From NCBI RefSeq assembly GCF_010994275.1, contig NZ_WMCD01000009.1:124001-188000 (forward strand): 64,000 nucleotides of DNA, given 5' to 3'. Source of the stretch: Cyclobacterium jeungdonense. Lineage in GTDB: Bacteria; Bacteroidota; Bacteroidia; Cytophagales; Cyclobacteriaceae. Under the pieces are notes generated by a model. That model ran no database searches and had not been told where the DNA came from. It worked only from the letters and a program-made list of their open reading frames with translations. Below, piece after piece: positions 28,428 through 37,038 of this stretch. Numbering within the stretch: position 1 is the first letter of the stretch; each line of letters starts with the position of its first letter. Both the position numbers and the translations under genes were made by a program.

Positions 28428-28629
28428 TTCTTTATATAACAGTTAACTTTACGCTACCTTCAGACGGCCTGAGCCGGGCAATTTTCAGGCACTGCAAAAC
28501 CCTTTCACAGGTACATTTTACGTAAAAAATTGGAGGCCCATGCAGGGAATCCGGGGAATGGTATAGCGAAAGTACTGAATAAAAGGACCTGGGTGATCAA
28601 AGTTTACTGCGGTCGATCTCGGATTTTGG

Positions 28630-28637
28630 TAATTTTG
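28630..28637 (+). promoter_or_regulatory. Candidate -7 promoter element (TAATTTTG)
   Basis: TAATTTTG fits TAnnTTTG and lies 31 bp before the ATG at 28669. The -33 region (AGTTTACTGC) is a poor match, so the call is tentative. Confidence 0.4.
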
Positions 28638-28668
28638 TGTATTTTTCAAACAAGAAAAGAAAAATACC

Positions 28669-28965
28669 ATGATCCTTCAATCAAAAGAGCCCACTGACCT
28701 CGGTGACTTGCAGCGGTCATTGGAAAGACAATTTTCCAATTATTCGGTCTATGCATTTAACGGTGTACCTCGAAGTAGTCTCATTGTACGCAAGTCTCAC
28801 ACGGTTGGTGCGCAGGTCTCAATTGATGAAAATGAAATCAGGATTGATGCCTGCTGCCCCAAAATTATGGTATCCGGATTGATCGGTTTTATAAGCTGCA
28901 TTTTACCGCCTTACCATCGTTTTGAAATTAAAATCGCCGATTTCCTGAGAAAAAAGTACAGCTAG
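28669..28965 (+). CDS. Small protein, unknown function
   Basis: The 98-residue product has a mixed composition (SLERQFSNYSVYAFNGVPRS ... IRIDACCPKIMVSGLIGFIS) with one short hydrophobic stretch that might be a membrane helix. No family is recognised. It is preceded by a plausible promoter element. The gene lies in a region full of decayed genes, but its own frame is intact. Confidence 0.5.
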   Translation: MILQSKEPTDLGDLQRSLERQFSNYSVYAFNGVPRSSLIVRKSHTVGAQVSIDENEIRIDACCPKIMVSGLIGFISCILPPYHRFEIKIADFLRKKYS

Positions 28966-29160
28966 AGTACTTATCAATCCCCCGGTATCCGGCACCAATG
29001 AATCCATTGCACTCCGGCAGATCAACTTTGGGGAAAGACAATTGTGGTAGTGGTGAAATATGGATGAGCATTGGTACATGCCGGGCTTTTAGCGGAGAAC
29101 AGGGATGTAAATTCCTGCAATTCTTTTTCCACGCTGTTGCAAAATTTATAACCAAGAGAT

Positions 29161-29634
29161 ATGACACCTTTATTCAAAAAGCTAAACTATAAGGGGCATG
29201 AGCAAATCCTGGTGGTCAATGCACCCGAATCATTTACAAAAGAACTGGATGCGCTGGCCCAATCTACCGAAGTGACCATTTACAGTAATTCCGCTAAGCC
29301 TGAGGCGGTAACATTTGCCATTTGCTTTGTGATGACCCAGGCTGAAATCGATCACTTTATTTCCGCTGTTGAAAGAAAGCTGCCGTGAGATGTGGTCATC
29401 TGGATATGTTATCCCAAAGCCAGTTCAAAGCAGTACAAGTGTGATTTTAACCGGGACACGGGTTTTGGGATCCTTGGTGATTACGGGCTTGAAGCGGTCA
29501 GGCAGGTTGCCATTGACGAGGACTGGAGTGCCTTGCGGTTCCGGAAAGTGGAATATATCAAAAATATTACGCGAAGAGAGAGCTTTGCATTGACCAAAGA
29601 AGCAAAGCGCCGGACAAATAAGAAGGGCGAATGA
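29161..29634 (+). pseudogene. DUF3052-like protein split by an in-frame TGA
   Basis: ATG 29161 opens 75 codons ending at TGA 29386-29388 (ERKLP-stop). The same frame continues without any shift for 81 more codons (DVVIWICYPKASSK, FGILGDYGLEAVRQVAIDED, WSALRFRKVEYI) to the TGA at 29634. Together the halves form one 156-residue protein of the small family whose members end in VRQVAIDEDWSALRFR; I relate it to DUF3052 only loosely. The interruption is a single codon and the downstream half is fully intact, so it is a very recent nonsense mutation, a sequencing error, or a read-through case. Confidence 0.7.
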
Positions 29635-30170
29635 AATTGATGTTCCAGCCCCAAATTAAAATCGCGGAAACCGATGCCGAAGGCTATGGCTGGAGTATCA
29701 AGTATTTTGGAGAGGATCAGATTTATTTTGCAGCCGGAAGTGGATACGGTACCAAGAGCGTGATTATCCGCATGCCGGATAGTGGCGATTTTATTGCCAT
29801 CACCTCCAACTGGGGCAACACGCCCATCTTGGAATTGCTGCGGGACCTGTACCTGACATCCAGAGGGCAGCCCGTGCCCTTGCCAGCGGAGGACCAGCTC
29901 GCCGATCCCGCGACCTACAAGGCGGATCTGGGGCGGTATGCTTTTGCCCGGGAGGAGCTATTAAAACATCTGGGAATGGATCGGGAGCAGCTACGGCTGC
30001 ACGCATTTGAAGGGCGTTTGTTTTTGGACGACGAGCTCCTGGCGGCGGGTGAAGGCTACCTGCGGCTTACCTACACGGATGAGTTGAAGCTCTTTTTTAA
30101 AGACAGGCAACTTATCCTTGAGATTAACGGGAACAGACTGATTGGGAATAGGGTATTTTCCGGGCAGTAG
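29631..30170 (+). pseudogene. Beta-lactamase-family serine hydrolase, C-terminal fragment
   Basis: The 179-residue frame starts in the middle of a beta-lactamase-like fold (EGYGWSIKYFGEDQIYFAAG, then MPDSGDFIAITSN) and continues into an accessory C-terminal domain (DPATYKADLGRYAFAREEL ... LRLTYTDELKLFF). The catalytic SxxK and YxN motifs that should precede it are missing. The ATG overlaps the stop of the split gene before it. It may be translated, but it cannot be an active serine hydrolase by itself, so I call it a remnant. Confidence 0.65.
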
Positions 30171-30331
30171 CCATTTAGGACGGATGAGGCAGAGGGTTTC
30201 ATAAAAAAGGGTCTGCCAACGGGTCAATAGCGGTCCAGTTAATACCGATGTCTTGTTGAAAATCGTCGTCACCAAAAGAAAGGGCGAAAAAAGCGAATAA
30301 TTTTTATCCGAAATGATTAATTTCAGAACGG

Positions 30332-30359
30332 GAAGCAATGGACCTGAAGCAATGGACCT
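30332..30359. repeat. Tandem 14-bp direct repeat
   Basis: GAAGCAATGGACCT occurs twice without a gap (30332-30345 and 30346-30359), about 70 bp before the chimeric gene at 30426. It is most simply a slippage duplication. Confidence 0.7.
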
Positions 30360-30425
30360 ATAGTGCGTATACACGCAGCGCCCCTTCAAACAATAGATAC
30401 TCTCATGTTAAAATAGGAATTTGAA

Positions 30426-31262
30426 ATGAAACTTTTGAAACAGGAGATGCTTGATAAAATAGTCGTACAGACAGCAAAAAATAAAAACGTTCACGGTTCA
30501 GTTTTTCATATTGAATCAGTTGACAAGGTTATGAGTTTATTTTCTGCTTCAGGAAACATTTCTCAAGAGAGCCAATATTACATTGCTAGTATTAACAAGT
30601 TAATAATTTCATTTATTACCCTTCGGCTCTATCATGACAAGATCATCAATCTTGACGACAAACTTTCAAATTATTTACCAAGTGAAATACTAAACGGACT
30701 TTTGGTTTACAATGATAAAGACTATGCAAGCGACTTGACAATCCGTCATTTAATTTCTCACACTTCAGGCTTACCTTGTTATCTTATTGGCAAATGGAAT
30801 ACCCAACAGGAAAGAATAAAATTCAAAAGTCGTTCCGTCTTTAGCTGGATCTGGAGAATCCTTTTAGGAAATTCGTTGTATTTCATCTTCTATGCAATAG
30901 CTGGATTAACTTTACAAGCAGTTTATCCTGAGTTCATGGTATTTTATAAAGACAAGATACCTCCGTTTGACCTTATCATCGGTACTCAGTTTATACGTGG
31001 ATTCATATTTGTTGGAATTGCTATTTTAATCCTTAAAACCTTAAGACTTTCACTGATTAAAAAAGCGATTCTTATAGGCCTAATGTTTTCTATTTTTGGC
31101 GGAATAGCACCGCTAATTCCGCCAAATGAACTTATGCCTGGTTACGTGAGACTCGGACACGGATTTGAAGTAGGAATCTCTAATTTTCTTTATGGGCTTG
31201 TACTCGGATATTTATTAAGACAGAAGATAATAAATGAAGAAATTACTGTTGGCAACAACTAA
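30426..31262 (+). CDS. Chimeric protein: serine-hydrolase N-terminus joined to a multi-helix membrane domain
   Basis: Residues 1 to about 125 are the first part of a beta-lactamase-family fold with the SxxK motif SINK (in YYIASINKLIISFITL) and HLISHTSGLP. From about residue 138 the sequence changes to an unrelated integral membrane domain of about four helices (FSWIWRILLGNSLYFIFYAI, GIAILILKTLRLS, LIGLMFSIFGGIAPLIPP, LGHGFEVGISNFLYGLVLGY). The second and third catalytic motifs of the hydrolase are missing. The gene is AT-rich and uninterrupted. It looks like a deletion fusion of two genes; whether the product has a function is unknown. Confidence 0.7.
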   Translation: MKLLKQEMLDKIVVQTAKNKNVHGSVFHIESVDKVMSLFSASGNISQESQYYIASINKLIISFITLRLYHDKIINLDDKLSNYLPSEILNGLLVYNDKDYASDLTIRHLISHTSGLPCYLIGKWNTQQERIKFKSRSVFSWIWRILLGNSLYFIFYAIAGLTLQAVYPEFMVFYKDKIPPFDLIIGTQFIRGFIFVGIAILILKTLRLSLIKKAILIGLMFSIFGGIAPLIPPNELMPGYVRLGHGFEVGISNFLYGLVLGYLLRQKIINEEITVGNN

Positions 31263-31268
31263 GAAAAC

Positions 31269-31732
31269 ATGCGGGCTTGCAAACTTAGTTTACATCCTGA
31301 CAAAACCAAGATAGTAAACCAGCGCGGTCATTCGGAGAGGAGAATAGTTATCCTAGAAAGTACGACTTTTTGGGATTTAGTTTACGGCCGGTGATGCGTG
31401 AAGTGAAAGGTGGGCATAGGTTGTTACACGGTATCTTCGTAAGCAATAATGCGAAGAAAACCATTCGGGACAAATTCAGGGAATGGGAGATTCACAAGCG
31501 CAGGATTTCCGTGACGGAGTTTGCGAAAAAGTTGCACCCAATAATTCGTGGACTGACGTACTTCAACCACCAATTTTGGCGGGCGGGAATGCGCCCAGTA
31601 TGGAAATAACCCTCGACTTCTCAAATGAAAAAAAAATTGGAAAAGGGCTTGAACAAATATGCATCAGTTCGCTGGCTCAAGAAGCAGTATAAGCCTCATC
31701 CCGGCCTTTTCGAGCATTGGAAATTGGTCTAA
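31269..31732 (+). pseudogene. Group II intron reverse transcriptase/maturase, C-terminal remnant
   Basis: Three pieces in different frames match the end of group II intron proteins: CKLSLHPDKTKIVNQRG (about 31276-31326), then after a frameshift SYPRKYDFLGFSLRP ... FAKKLHPIIRGLTYFNHQFW ending at a stop at 31607-31609, then LNKYASVRWLKKQYKPHPG with LFEHWKLV (31625-31732). The order and the HPDKTK, YDFLGF, PIIRG and FEHW landmarks are characteristic of the RT thumb, maturase X region and C-terminal segment. The catalytic RT domain is absent. No convincing intron domain V follows. Confidence 0.82.
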
Positions 31733-31838
31733 CCATGAATATATCTATATTCACAGTGATTAAAACTTGAAGAGCCCGCGATTATAACCACTGCATGAAA
31801 TCAGATCAATAAAATTGAAAAAACCGAGGTCCTGGTGT

Positions 31839-32306
31839 ATGGAAGATTTAAATTTGACCAGCATTTTTGATGATAGGGTGCGTGAGGGGTTGATTTTGAG
31901 AATCAGTGCCTTATATCCATCCCATAAAGCCCAATGGGGTAATATGAATGTCTTTCAGATGGTGAAACACAATACCTACTGGAACGAATGGATTTTGGGC
32001 AAGGGCGGACATACCAATAAGCAGGCATGGATGGGCAAACTATTTGGTAATATGGCTTTGCGGAGCATGATAAAGGATGAAAAGCCCTTGGATAAAAATA
32101 TCCCTACCTCTTCCCAATTCAAGGTAAAGGAGCAGACGGGGGACCTGGAAGCAGAAAAAACGAAATGGATAGCGTTGACACGGGCTTATGATCAATTTGA
32201 CAATCCGGCCTTTATCCACGATTTTTTTGGTAAAATGACCAGTGGGCAAATTGGTGTTTTAGTATATAAACATTCTGACCACCATTTAAGGCAATTTGGT
32301 GTATAG
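31839..32306 (+). CDS. DUF1569 (DinB-like) family protein
   Basis: The 155-residue protein fits DUF1569, a DinB-like four-helix family: AQWGNMNVFQMVKHNTYWNE near the start and GKMTSGQIGVLVYKHSDHHL near the end, which supply the histidines of the putative metal site. Activity is unknown; related DinB folds act in thiol-dependent transfer chemistry. ATG 31839 preferred to TTG 31815. It sits between two decayed genes but is intact. Confidence 0.8.
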   Translation: MEDLNLTSIFDDRVREGLILRISALYPSHKAQWGNMNVFQMVKHNTYWNEWILGKGGHTNKQAWMGKLFGNMALRSMIKDEKPLDKNIPTSSQFKVKEQTGDLEAEKTKWIALTRAYDQFDNPAFIHDFFGKMTSGQIGVLVYKHSDHHLRQFGV

Positions 32307-32322
32307 CAATTATAAACCCACC

Positions 32323-32560
32323 ATGATGAGTCCTATTAAATTTGAGGGAGGAGCGAATATCGCCATTAAAATCCCAAAGGCAAAATACGAGAAGACTGTG
32401 GCTTTTTATAGGGATACGCTGAAACTGGAAAAATAGGGAGTAATTTGATGATGGAACGGATTTGGGCAAAGGGGGTAGAAAAACACGGCAGCGATCGCAG
32501 TGTCTAGGTAGCCAAATGGGAAGGATGCTATTTGTATCCTCCTGATAATTGGAAATATAA
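32323..32560 (+). pseudogene. VOC (glyoxalase-like) family remnant
   Basis: ATG 32323 opens 37 codons typical of the start of a vicinal-oxygen-chelate protein (FEGGANIAIKIPKAKYEKTV, then AFYRDTLKLE), ending at TAG. A later piece, VAKWEGCYLYPPDNWKYK, ends at 32560 and looks like the C-terminal strand pair of the same fold. The middle is deleted and stops intervene, so no active enzyme can be made. Confidence 0.6.
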
Positions 32561-32729
32561 GTAGGCAGGCTGGCCATCCTGATTTTTTTTATTCTTGTCA
32601 ATCCCTTAATTTGGAGTTCTGGCAGTTTACTTGTCCGTATTGGTCATGAAAAATAGTACCACCTTTCCAAATAAAAGTAATAGTCTTAGGGCATGCCTTC
32701 CCTTACTTTTGATTCTAAAATAGAAACCG
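32561..32729. other. Leader region of the catabolic cluster
   Basis: No gene. A new transcript must start here because the cluster genes follow without gaps, but no convincing TTG/TAnnTTTG pair was found by eye. Confidence 0.3.
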
Positions 32730-33542
32730 ATGCCGTTATCCATGAAACCAAGTCTGGTGCTACAAAAACTCCGGTCCGGAGAAAATGTAGTTTGCTTTAA
32801 ATCTAACCTTGCCGATGCCAGGGTCGTTGAGATTGCTGCACTGGCCGGATTCGATTGTATTTGGCTGGACCAGGAGCATATTGGGCAGGATTGGTCCATA
32901 TTGGCCGCCCAGATTTGGGCGGCCCAATCCCAAAACAAGGATACGCTGGTCAGGGTGCCTCGTGGTAGCTACAGTGACTATGTCAAACCTTTGGAAATGA
33001 ACGCAAGTGGCATCATGGTGCCGCATGTAATGAGTCCGGAAGATGCCCAAAACGTGATTCGTATGACGCGGTTTTACCCCTTAGGAGCCCGGGCCATTGA
33101 TGGGGGCAATGCGGACGGTGCTTACACGGCTGCCGATTTTAAACAATACCTCAAGGATGCCAACCAACAGCGATTTGTGATCTTACAAATCGAAGATCCC
33201 GAACCGTTGGAACAGCTGGAGGAAATCGCCTCCCTGGAGGGTTTTGACATGTTGTTTTTTGGTCCGGGGGATTTTAGTCAGGCCATCGGCGCGCCTGGAG
33301 ATATGGACCACCCCAAAATAATTGCTGCCCGTCAACGAGTGGCCGAAGTGGCTCGGAAATTTGGCAAATTCGCCGGCACAACTGGAGGCCTTGGCAGCCT
33401 AAGTGCTTATCAGGATATGGGCTATCAGTTTATTAGCATGGGTGCTGATGTGATTGGCTTGAGTCAGTATTGTGCAGATTTGATGGCTGGATTTGCCAAC
33501 CGAAATCAAAAAGGTACTTCTACCGATTATTACAAAGCATGA
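32730..33542 (+). CDS. HpcH/HpaI family aldolase
   Basis: The 270-residue protein is a class II pyruvate-type aldolase of the HpcH/HpaI family: GFDCIWLDQEHIGQDW (base region), the metal ligands Glu in ILQIEDPE and Asp in FGPGDFSQAIG, and PHVMSPEDA. Such enzymes split 2-keto-3-deoxy or 4-hydroxy-2-keto acids into pyruvate or a relative plus an aldehyde. It is the first gene of a dense plus-strand cluster that extends to 40 kb; the next start overlaps its stop. Confidence 0.92.
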   Translation: MPLSMKPSLVLQKLRSGENVVCFKSNLADARVVEIAALAGFDCIWLDQEHIGQDWSILAAQIWAAQSQNKDTLVRVPRGSYSDYVKPLEMNASGIMVPHVMSPEDAQNVIRMTRFYPLGARAIDGGNADGAYTAADFKQYLKDANQQRFVILQIEDPEPLEQLEEIASLEGFDMLFFGPGDFSQAIGAPGDMDHPKIIAARQRVAEVARKFGKFAGTTGGLGSLSAYQDMGYQFISMGADVIGLSQYCADLMAGFANRNQKGTSTDYYKA

Positions 33543-34489
33543 ATAGACGAATCCTTGGCAATACCGGTATCCACGTCTCTGAATTGGCTTTTGGAGGAGT
33601 GGAAATAGGCCTTCCTTATGGTCCCGGGGTACGTTCTGAACAGGATATGGTTCAGGAAAAAGATGCTCTTTCGTTACTTCAAAATGCGTTTGATTCTGGA
33701 ATCACCTTTTACGATACTGCCCGTATGTATGGTAAAAGTGAGTACCTGATCGGAGAGGCTTTCCAGAATTGCCGGGAGGAAGTTCAGATATGCACGAAAT
33801 GCAGGCACCTGAGGGACACTTCCGGTAAGTTGCCCGCTCCGGGGCAGTTGGTAAAACGGATTCGGGAATCACTTGAGGAAAGCTTGCAGACCTTGAAAAC
33901 CGACTATCTGGATGTGCTGATGCTTCACCAGGCAGATGTGGAAATTTTACAACACGAAACGATCTGCCGTGAATTTCAGGACATTCAAAAAGAAGGGCTG
34001 GCACGAGCCATCGGTGCGTCTACCTATTCGGTAGCCGAATCGGAATTGGCCATTCATTCGGGTATCTGGCAAGTAGTGCAGCTACCTTACAACCTATTGG
34101 ATCAACGTCAGGCAGTGGTTTTCGATGTTGCTACCGAAAAAGGAGTAGGACTTGTGGTTCGTTCGGTTTTGTTGCGGGGTTTATTGAGTGAGCGTGGAAG
34201 GAATTTGCATGCAGCCCTGGAGAAAGTGGAGGGTCATATTCGTTATTTCGCGGAATTGGCCAAAAAGTATCGAATGGATTTATCTGAATACGCCACTCGA
34301 TTTGTCCTGGCACAGCCACAGATTTCAGCAACTTTAGTAGGGATAGACAGGCAGGAATACTTAGAAAAAGCGCTGGAAACGGCAGCGATGGATCCGCTTC
34401 CTACAGAATTAATGAAGGGAGCCATCCCCTTTCCAGACCCTGATTTTATTGATATCCCTCATTGGGACCGGATGGGATGGCTAGACTAA
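33539..34489 (+). CDS. Aldo/keto reductase
   Basis: The 316-residue protein has the AKR barrel landmarks: RRILGNTGIHVSELAFGG, the catalytic Asp/Tyr in FYDTARMYGKSEYLIGEA, LDVLMLHQADV, and an NADP-site region near ATLVGIDRQEYLEKAL. It resembles L-fucose dehydrogenase/pyridoxal reductase-type AKRs in its N-terminus, but the substrate is open. The ATG at 33539 overlaps the aldolase stop (ATGA) and replaces an earlier in-frame start inside the aldolase. Confidence 0.92.
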   Translation: MNRRILGNTGIHVSELAFGGVEIGLPYGPGVRSEQDMVQEKDALSLLQNAFDSGITFYDTARMYGKSEYLIGEAFQNCREEVQICTKCRHLRDTSGKLPAPGQLVKRIRESLEESLQTLKTDYLDVLMLHQADVEILQHETICREFQDIQKEGLARAIGASTYSVAESELAIHSGIWQVVQLPYNLLDQRQAVVFDVATEKGVGLVVRSVLLRGLLSERGRNLHAALEKVEGHIRYFAELAKKYRMDLSEYATRFVLAQPQISATLVGIDRQEYLEKALETAAMDPLPTELMKGAIPFPDPDFIDIPHWDRMGWLD

Positions 34490-34509
34490 AAAAAAATAAT
34501 TTAATTAGA

Positions 34510-35430
34510 ATGGTAACTATCGGTATCATTGGTATGAGTGCGGGCAATGCCCATCCCTACTCCTGGTCCTCCATCATCAATGGGCAATTTGACCACAAAC
34601 TAATGGAAGATGCAGGCTATCCTGCGGTAGGAGATTACCTGAAGGCCAATCAGGATACGCTGGGAATTCCCAGTGCACGTGTTACCCATATTTGGACCCA
34701 GGAAAGGCGCATAAGCCAGGATATTGCCAGGCATTCGGGTATTCCGCATGTACTGGCCAGGTTGGAGGAAATGGTTGGGGAAGTGGATGCTGTGATCCTT
34801 GCCCGGGATGATCCTGAACACCACGTGGCAATGGCCAGGCCCTTCTTGGAAGCGGGAATCCCCATTTTTATTGACAAGCCCTTGGCATTCAGCAGGGAGG
34901 ATCTGAATTATTTTGACCAGCAGCAACGATCTGGCAAATTTCTGATGTCTTGTTCCTCCATGCGGTATGCTCATGAATGCCGCACTCTTAAAACGGAAAT
35001 CAATTCCCTTGGTCCGCTTCAATTAATTACAGCAGTGGGCAAAAAGGATTGGAAAAAATATGGCGTGCACCTGGTGGAGGCACTTTTTAGCAGCCTGGAT
35101 GATCCGCAACCGCAATGGGTACAGCATGTGGGTGAAACCAACCAGTCCGTTGTTTTAATTGGTTTTGAGCAAGGAATGAAAGCAACCATACACTTGTTTC
35201 AGGATATCAGCGGAACATTTCAACTTTCTTTTTTCGGTTCAAAGGACTGGAGGTTGGTGGAAATAAAAAATTCATATGCCATGTTTCGGGACAATATGAT
35301 TGAATTTATCCGCTCTGTGGAAGAAGGTGCTCCCAGGTTGGATTTTGGAAAGACCAGGGCCATTATCCAAACCGTCATTGCGGCGCAGGAGAGTTTTGAA
35401 AAAGATGGTAAAGTAATTTCGTTACGATAA
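34510..35430 (+). CDS. Gfo/Idh/MocA family oxidoreductase
   Basis: The 306-residue protein has an N-terminal Rossmann fold (VTIGIIGMSAGNAHPYSW) and the family motif FIDKPLAFS with the catalytic-type Lys. The sequence is shorter than typical members, and the substrate-binding domain has KKDWKKYGVHLVEALFSS, which supplies the usual His. These proteins oxidise sugars or cyclitols with NAD(P). Start at 34510 chosen over 34462 because the Rossmann fold begins there. It ends one base before the next start. Confidence 0.9.
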   Translation: MVTIGIIGMSAGNAHPYSWSSIINGQFDHKLMEDAGYPAVGDYLKANQDTLGIPSARVTHIWTQERRISQDIARHSGIPHVLARLEEMVGEVDAVILARDDPEHHVAMARPFLEAGIPIFIDKPLAFSREDLNYFDQQQRSGKFLMSCSSMRYAHECRTLKTEINSLGPLQLITAVGKKDWKKYGVHLVEALFSSLDDPQPQWVQHVGETNQSVVLIGFEQGMKATIHLFQDISGTFQLSFFGSKDWRLVEIKNSYAMFRDNMIEFIRSVEEGAPRLDFGKTRAIIQTVIAAQESFEKDGKVISLR

Positions 35431-35431
35431 C

Positions 35432-36208
35432 ATGCATATACAAAAACTATTCGATTTAACCGGGAAAGTAATTGTCGTCACCGGGGGGTCCGGGCAATAC
35501 GGGAAATGCCTGGTAGAGGGCCTGGCTGAAGCCGGAGGTACCGTAATCACCACTTCCCGAAACTTGAAATCAGCAACGGATACCGCTGCTGAATTTCAAC
35601 AAAAAGGGCTGGACGTACGGCCCATGGAGTTGGATCAGGGGATTCCGGAATCCGTGTATCGGTTTTCCAAAACCCTGGAGGATAATTATGGAGCCTTGCA
35701 TGTTTTTGTAAACAATGCCGTGTCCCGACCCATGAAGGGATATAATGGACCTTTGGAGCAATTTGCCGAATCCATGCGCGTAAATGCTACCGGTATGTGG
35801 AACCTGCTAAAGGTCATGACCGATAAAATAATTGCTTCCGGAGGTGGTTCGGTGATCAGCATCAGTTCGATGATGGGCATGAAAGGCCCGGATCTTTCCA
35901 ATTACGAGGGTACTAACATGGGAGACCTACCGCCGGATTATTTTTTTCACAATGCCGGCCTAATCAATCTAAGTCGCTTTCTAGCAAAAATGCACGCGGG
36001 AAAAAATATCCGTTTCAACTGCATTTCACCTGGAGGATTATTTAATGAGCAACCCAAAGCCTTTTTGGACAATTACTGCAAAAAGGTGCCTTTGGGTAGA
36101 ATGGCTAATAAAGACGATATCAAAGGACTCGCCGTTTTGTTGGCGTCGGATGCCGGGGCCTACATTAACGGGGAAAATATACTAATGGATGGAGGGTTAA
36201 ATGCCTGA
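35432..36208 (+). CDS. SDR-family oxidoreductase with catalytic Lys replaced
   Basis: The 258-residue protein is a short-chain dehydrogenase/reductase: TGGSGQYG cofactor loop, NNAV, SISSMMG (Ser145/146), ISPGG and the C-terminal MDGGLNA. The active-site YxxxK reads Y170-F-F-H-N174, so the conserved Lys is Asn. The surrounding residues (PPDYFFHNAGLINLSRF) align well with relatives that read FFHKGG, so this is a real substitution rather than misreading of the frame. Activity may be lost, altered or shared with the next SDR. It overlaps that gene by 8 bp. Confidence 0.9.
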   Translation: MHIQKLFDLTGKVIVVTGGSGQYGKCLVEGLAEAGGTVITTSRNLKSATDTAAEFQQKGLDVRPMELDQGIPESVYRFSKTLEDNYGALHVFVNNAVSRPMKGYNGPLEQFAESMRVNATGMWNLLKVMTDKIIASGGGSVISISSMMGMKGPDLSNYEGTNMGDLPPDYFFHNAGLINLSRFLAKMHAGKNIRFNCISPGGLFNEQPKAFLDNYCKKVPLGRMANKDDIKGLAVLLASDAGAYINGENILMDGGLNA

Positions 36209-37007
36209 AAATAGTCAGTCAACAGGAGAAGTATCCCCGTTCAATCTGCATGGAAAAACCATTTGGGTTATCGGTGGGGCGGGTTACCTGGGTAGAGCGA
36301 CCGTGCGCCTGTTGTGCCATCAGGGAGCCAGGGTAATTTGCGCAGATTTAGCAGACAAGGCATTTGTATTTCAGCAGCAGTCAGGCCTGGGTAAGCAATT
36401 AATACCGGTAACCATTGACTTGGCAGATACGGAAAATATAGCAAGAGTAGTAGGAGAGCTCGAAGCCGTCTACGGAGTACCGGATGGGCTGGTCAATATG
36501 ACTTTTTCCGCCAGTGGCGAAAGTTTTGATAACCTCGATTCGGCCGCTTTTGATAGGGTAAACCAATTAGGGATAACGGCAGCCTTTGTGCTGTGCAGAG
36601 AGGTAGCAAACCGAATGGTGGATAATGGAGGAGGCAGCCTGGTATTGATCGCAAGCATGTACGGATTGGTAGCACCGGATCCTGACCTTTACAAAGAACC
36701 TATGCTTCCCAATCCGGTGGAGTATGGAGTAAATAAGGCAGCAACCATCCACCTTTGCAAGTACCTGGCGATGCAGTATGGTAGGAATAAACTACGCTGC
36801 AATGCTATTTCGCCTGGCCCTTTTCCCAGTCCTGCGGTACAGGCGGAAAATCCGGAATTCATTGAAAGGCTAGGTAAAAAAACCATGTTGGGCAGGGTAG
36901 GGCAAGCTCAGGAAGTGGCAGGAGCCGTAGCTTTTCTTCTCTCTCCTGCATCCGGTTACATTACGGGTCAGAACCTGGTGGTAGATGGGGGTTGGACCAG
37001 CTGGTAA
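36201..37007 (+). CDS. SDR-family oxidoreductase
   Basis: The 268-residue protein is a second short-chain dehydrogenase with GGAGYLGRA cofactor loop, LIASMYG and an intact YGVNK active-site pair, then AISPGPF and VVDGGWTSW. It is paired with the preceding SDR, with overlapping reading frames, and the two could form a heteromer in which only this subunit has the full catalytic set. Substrate unknown, probably a polyol, sugar or its acid. Confidence 0.93.
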   Translation: MPENSQSTGEVSPFNLHGKTIWVIGGAGYLGRATVRLLCHQGARVICADLADKAFVFQQQSGLGKQLIPVTIDLADTENIARVVGELEAVYGVPDGLVNMTFSASGESFDNLDSAAFDRVNQLGITAAFVLCREVANRMVDNGGGSLVLIASMYGLVAPDPDLYKEPMLPNPVEYGVNKAATIHLCKYLAMQYGRNKLRCNAISPGPFPSPAVQAENPEFIERLGKKTMLGRVGQAQEVAGAVAFLLSPASGYITGQNLVVDGGWTSW

Positions 37008-37038
37008 ATTTGTGTTACACCGAAAATAGAAACAAATT

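Noticed and set aside
26662..31262. Antibiotic-resistance island from three beta-lactamase-family genes
   Set aside because: Only one is complete, and this fold is mostly made of peptidases and esterases; nothing supports drug resistance.
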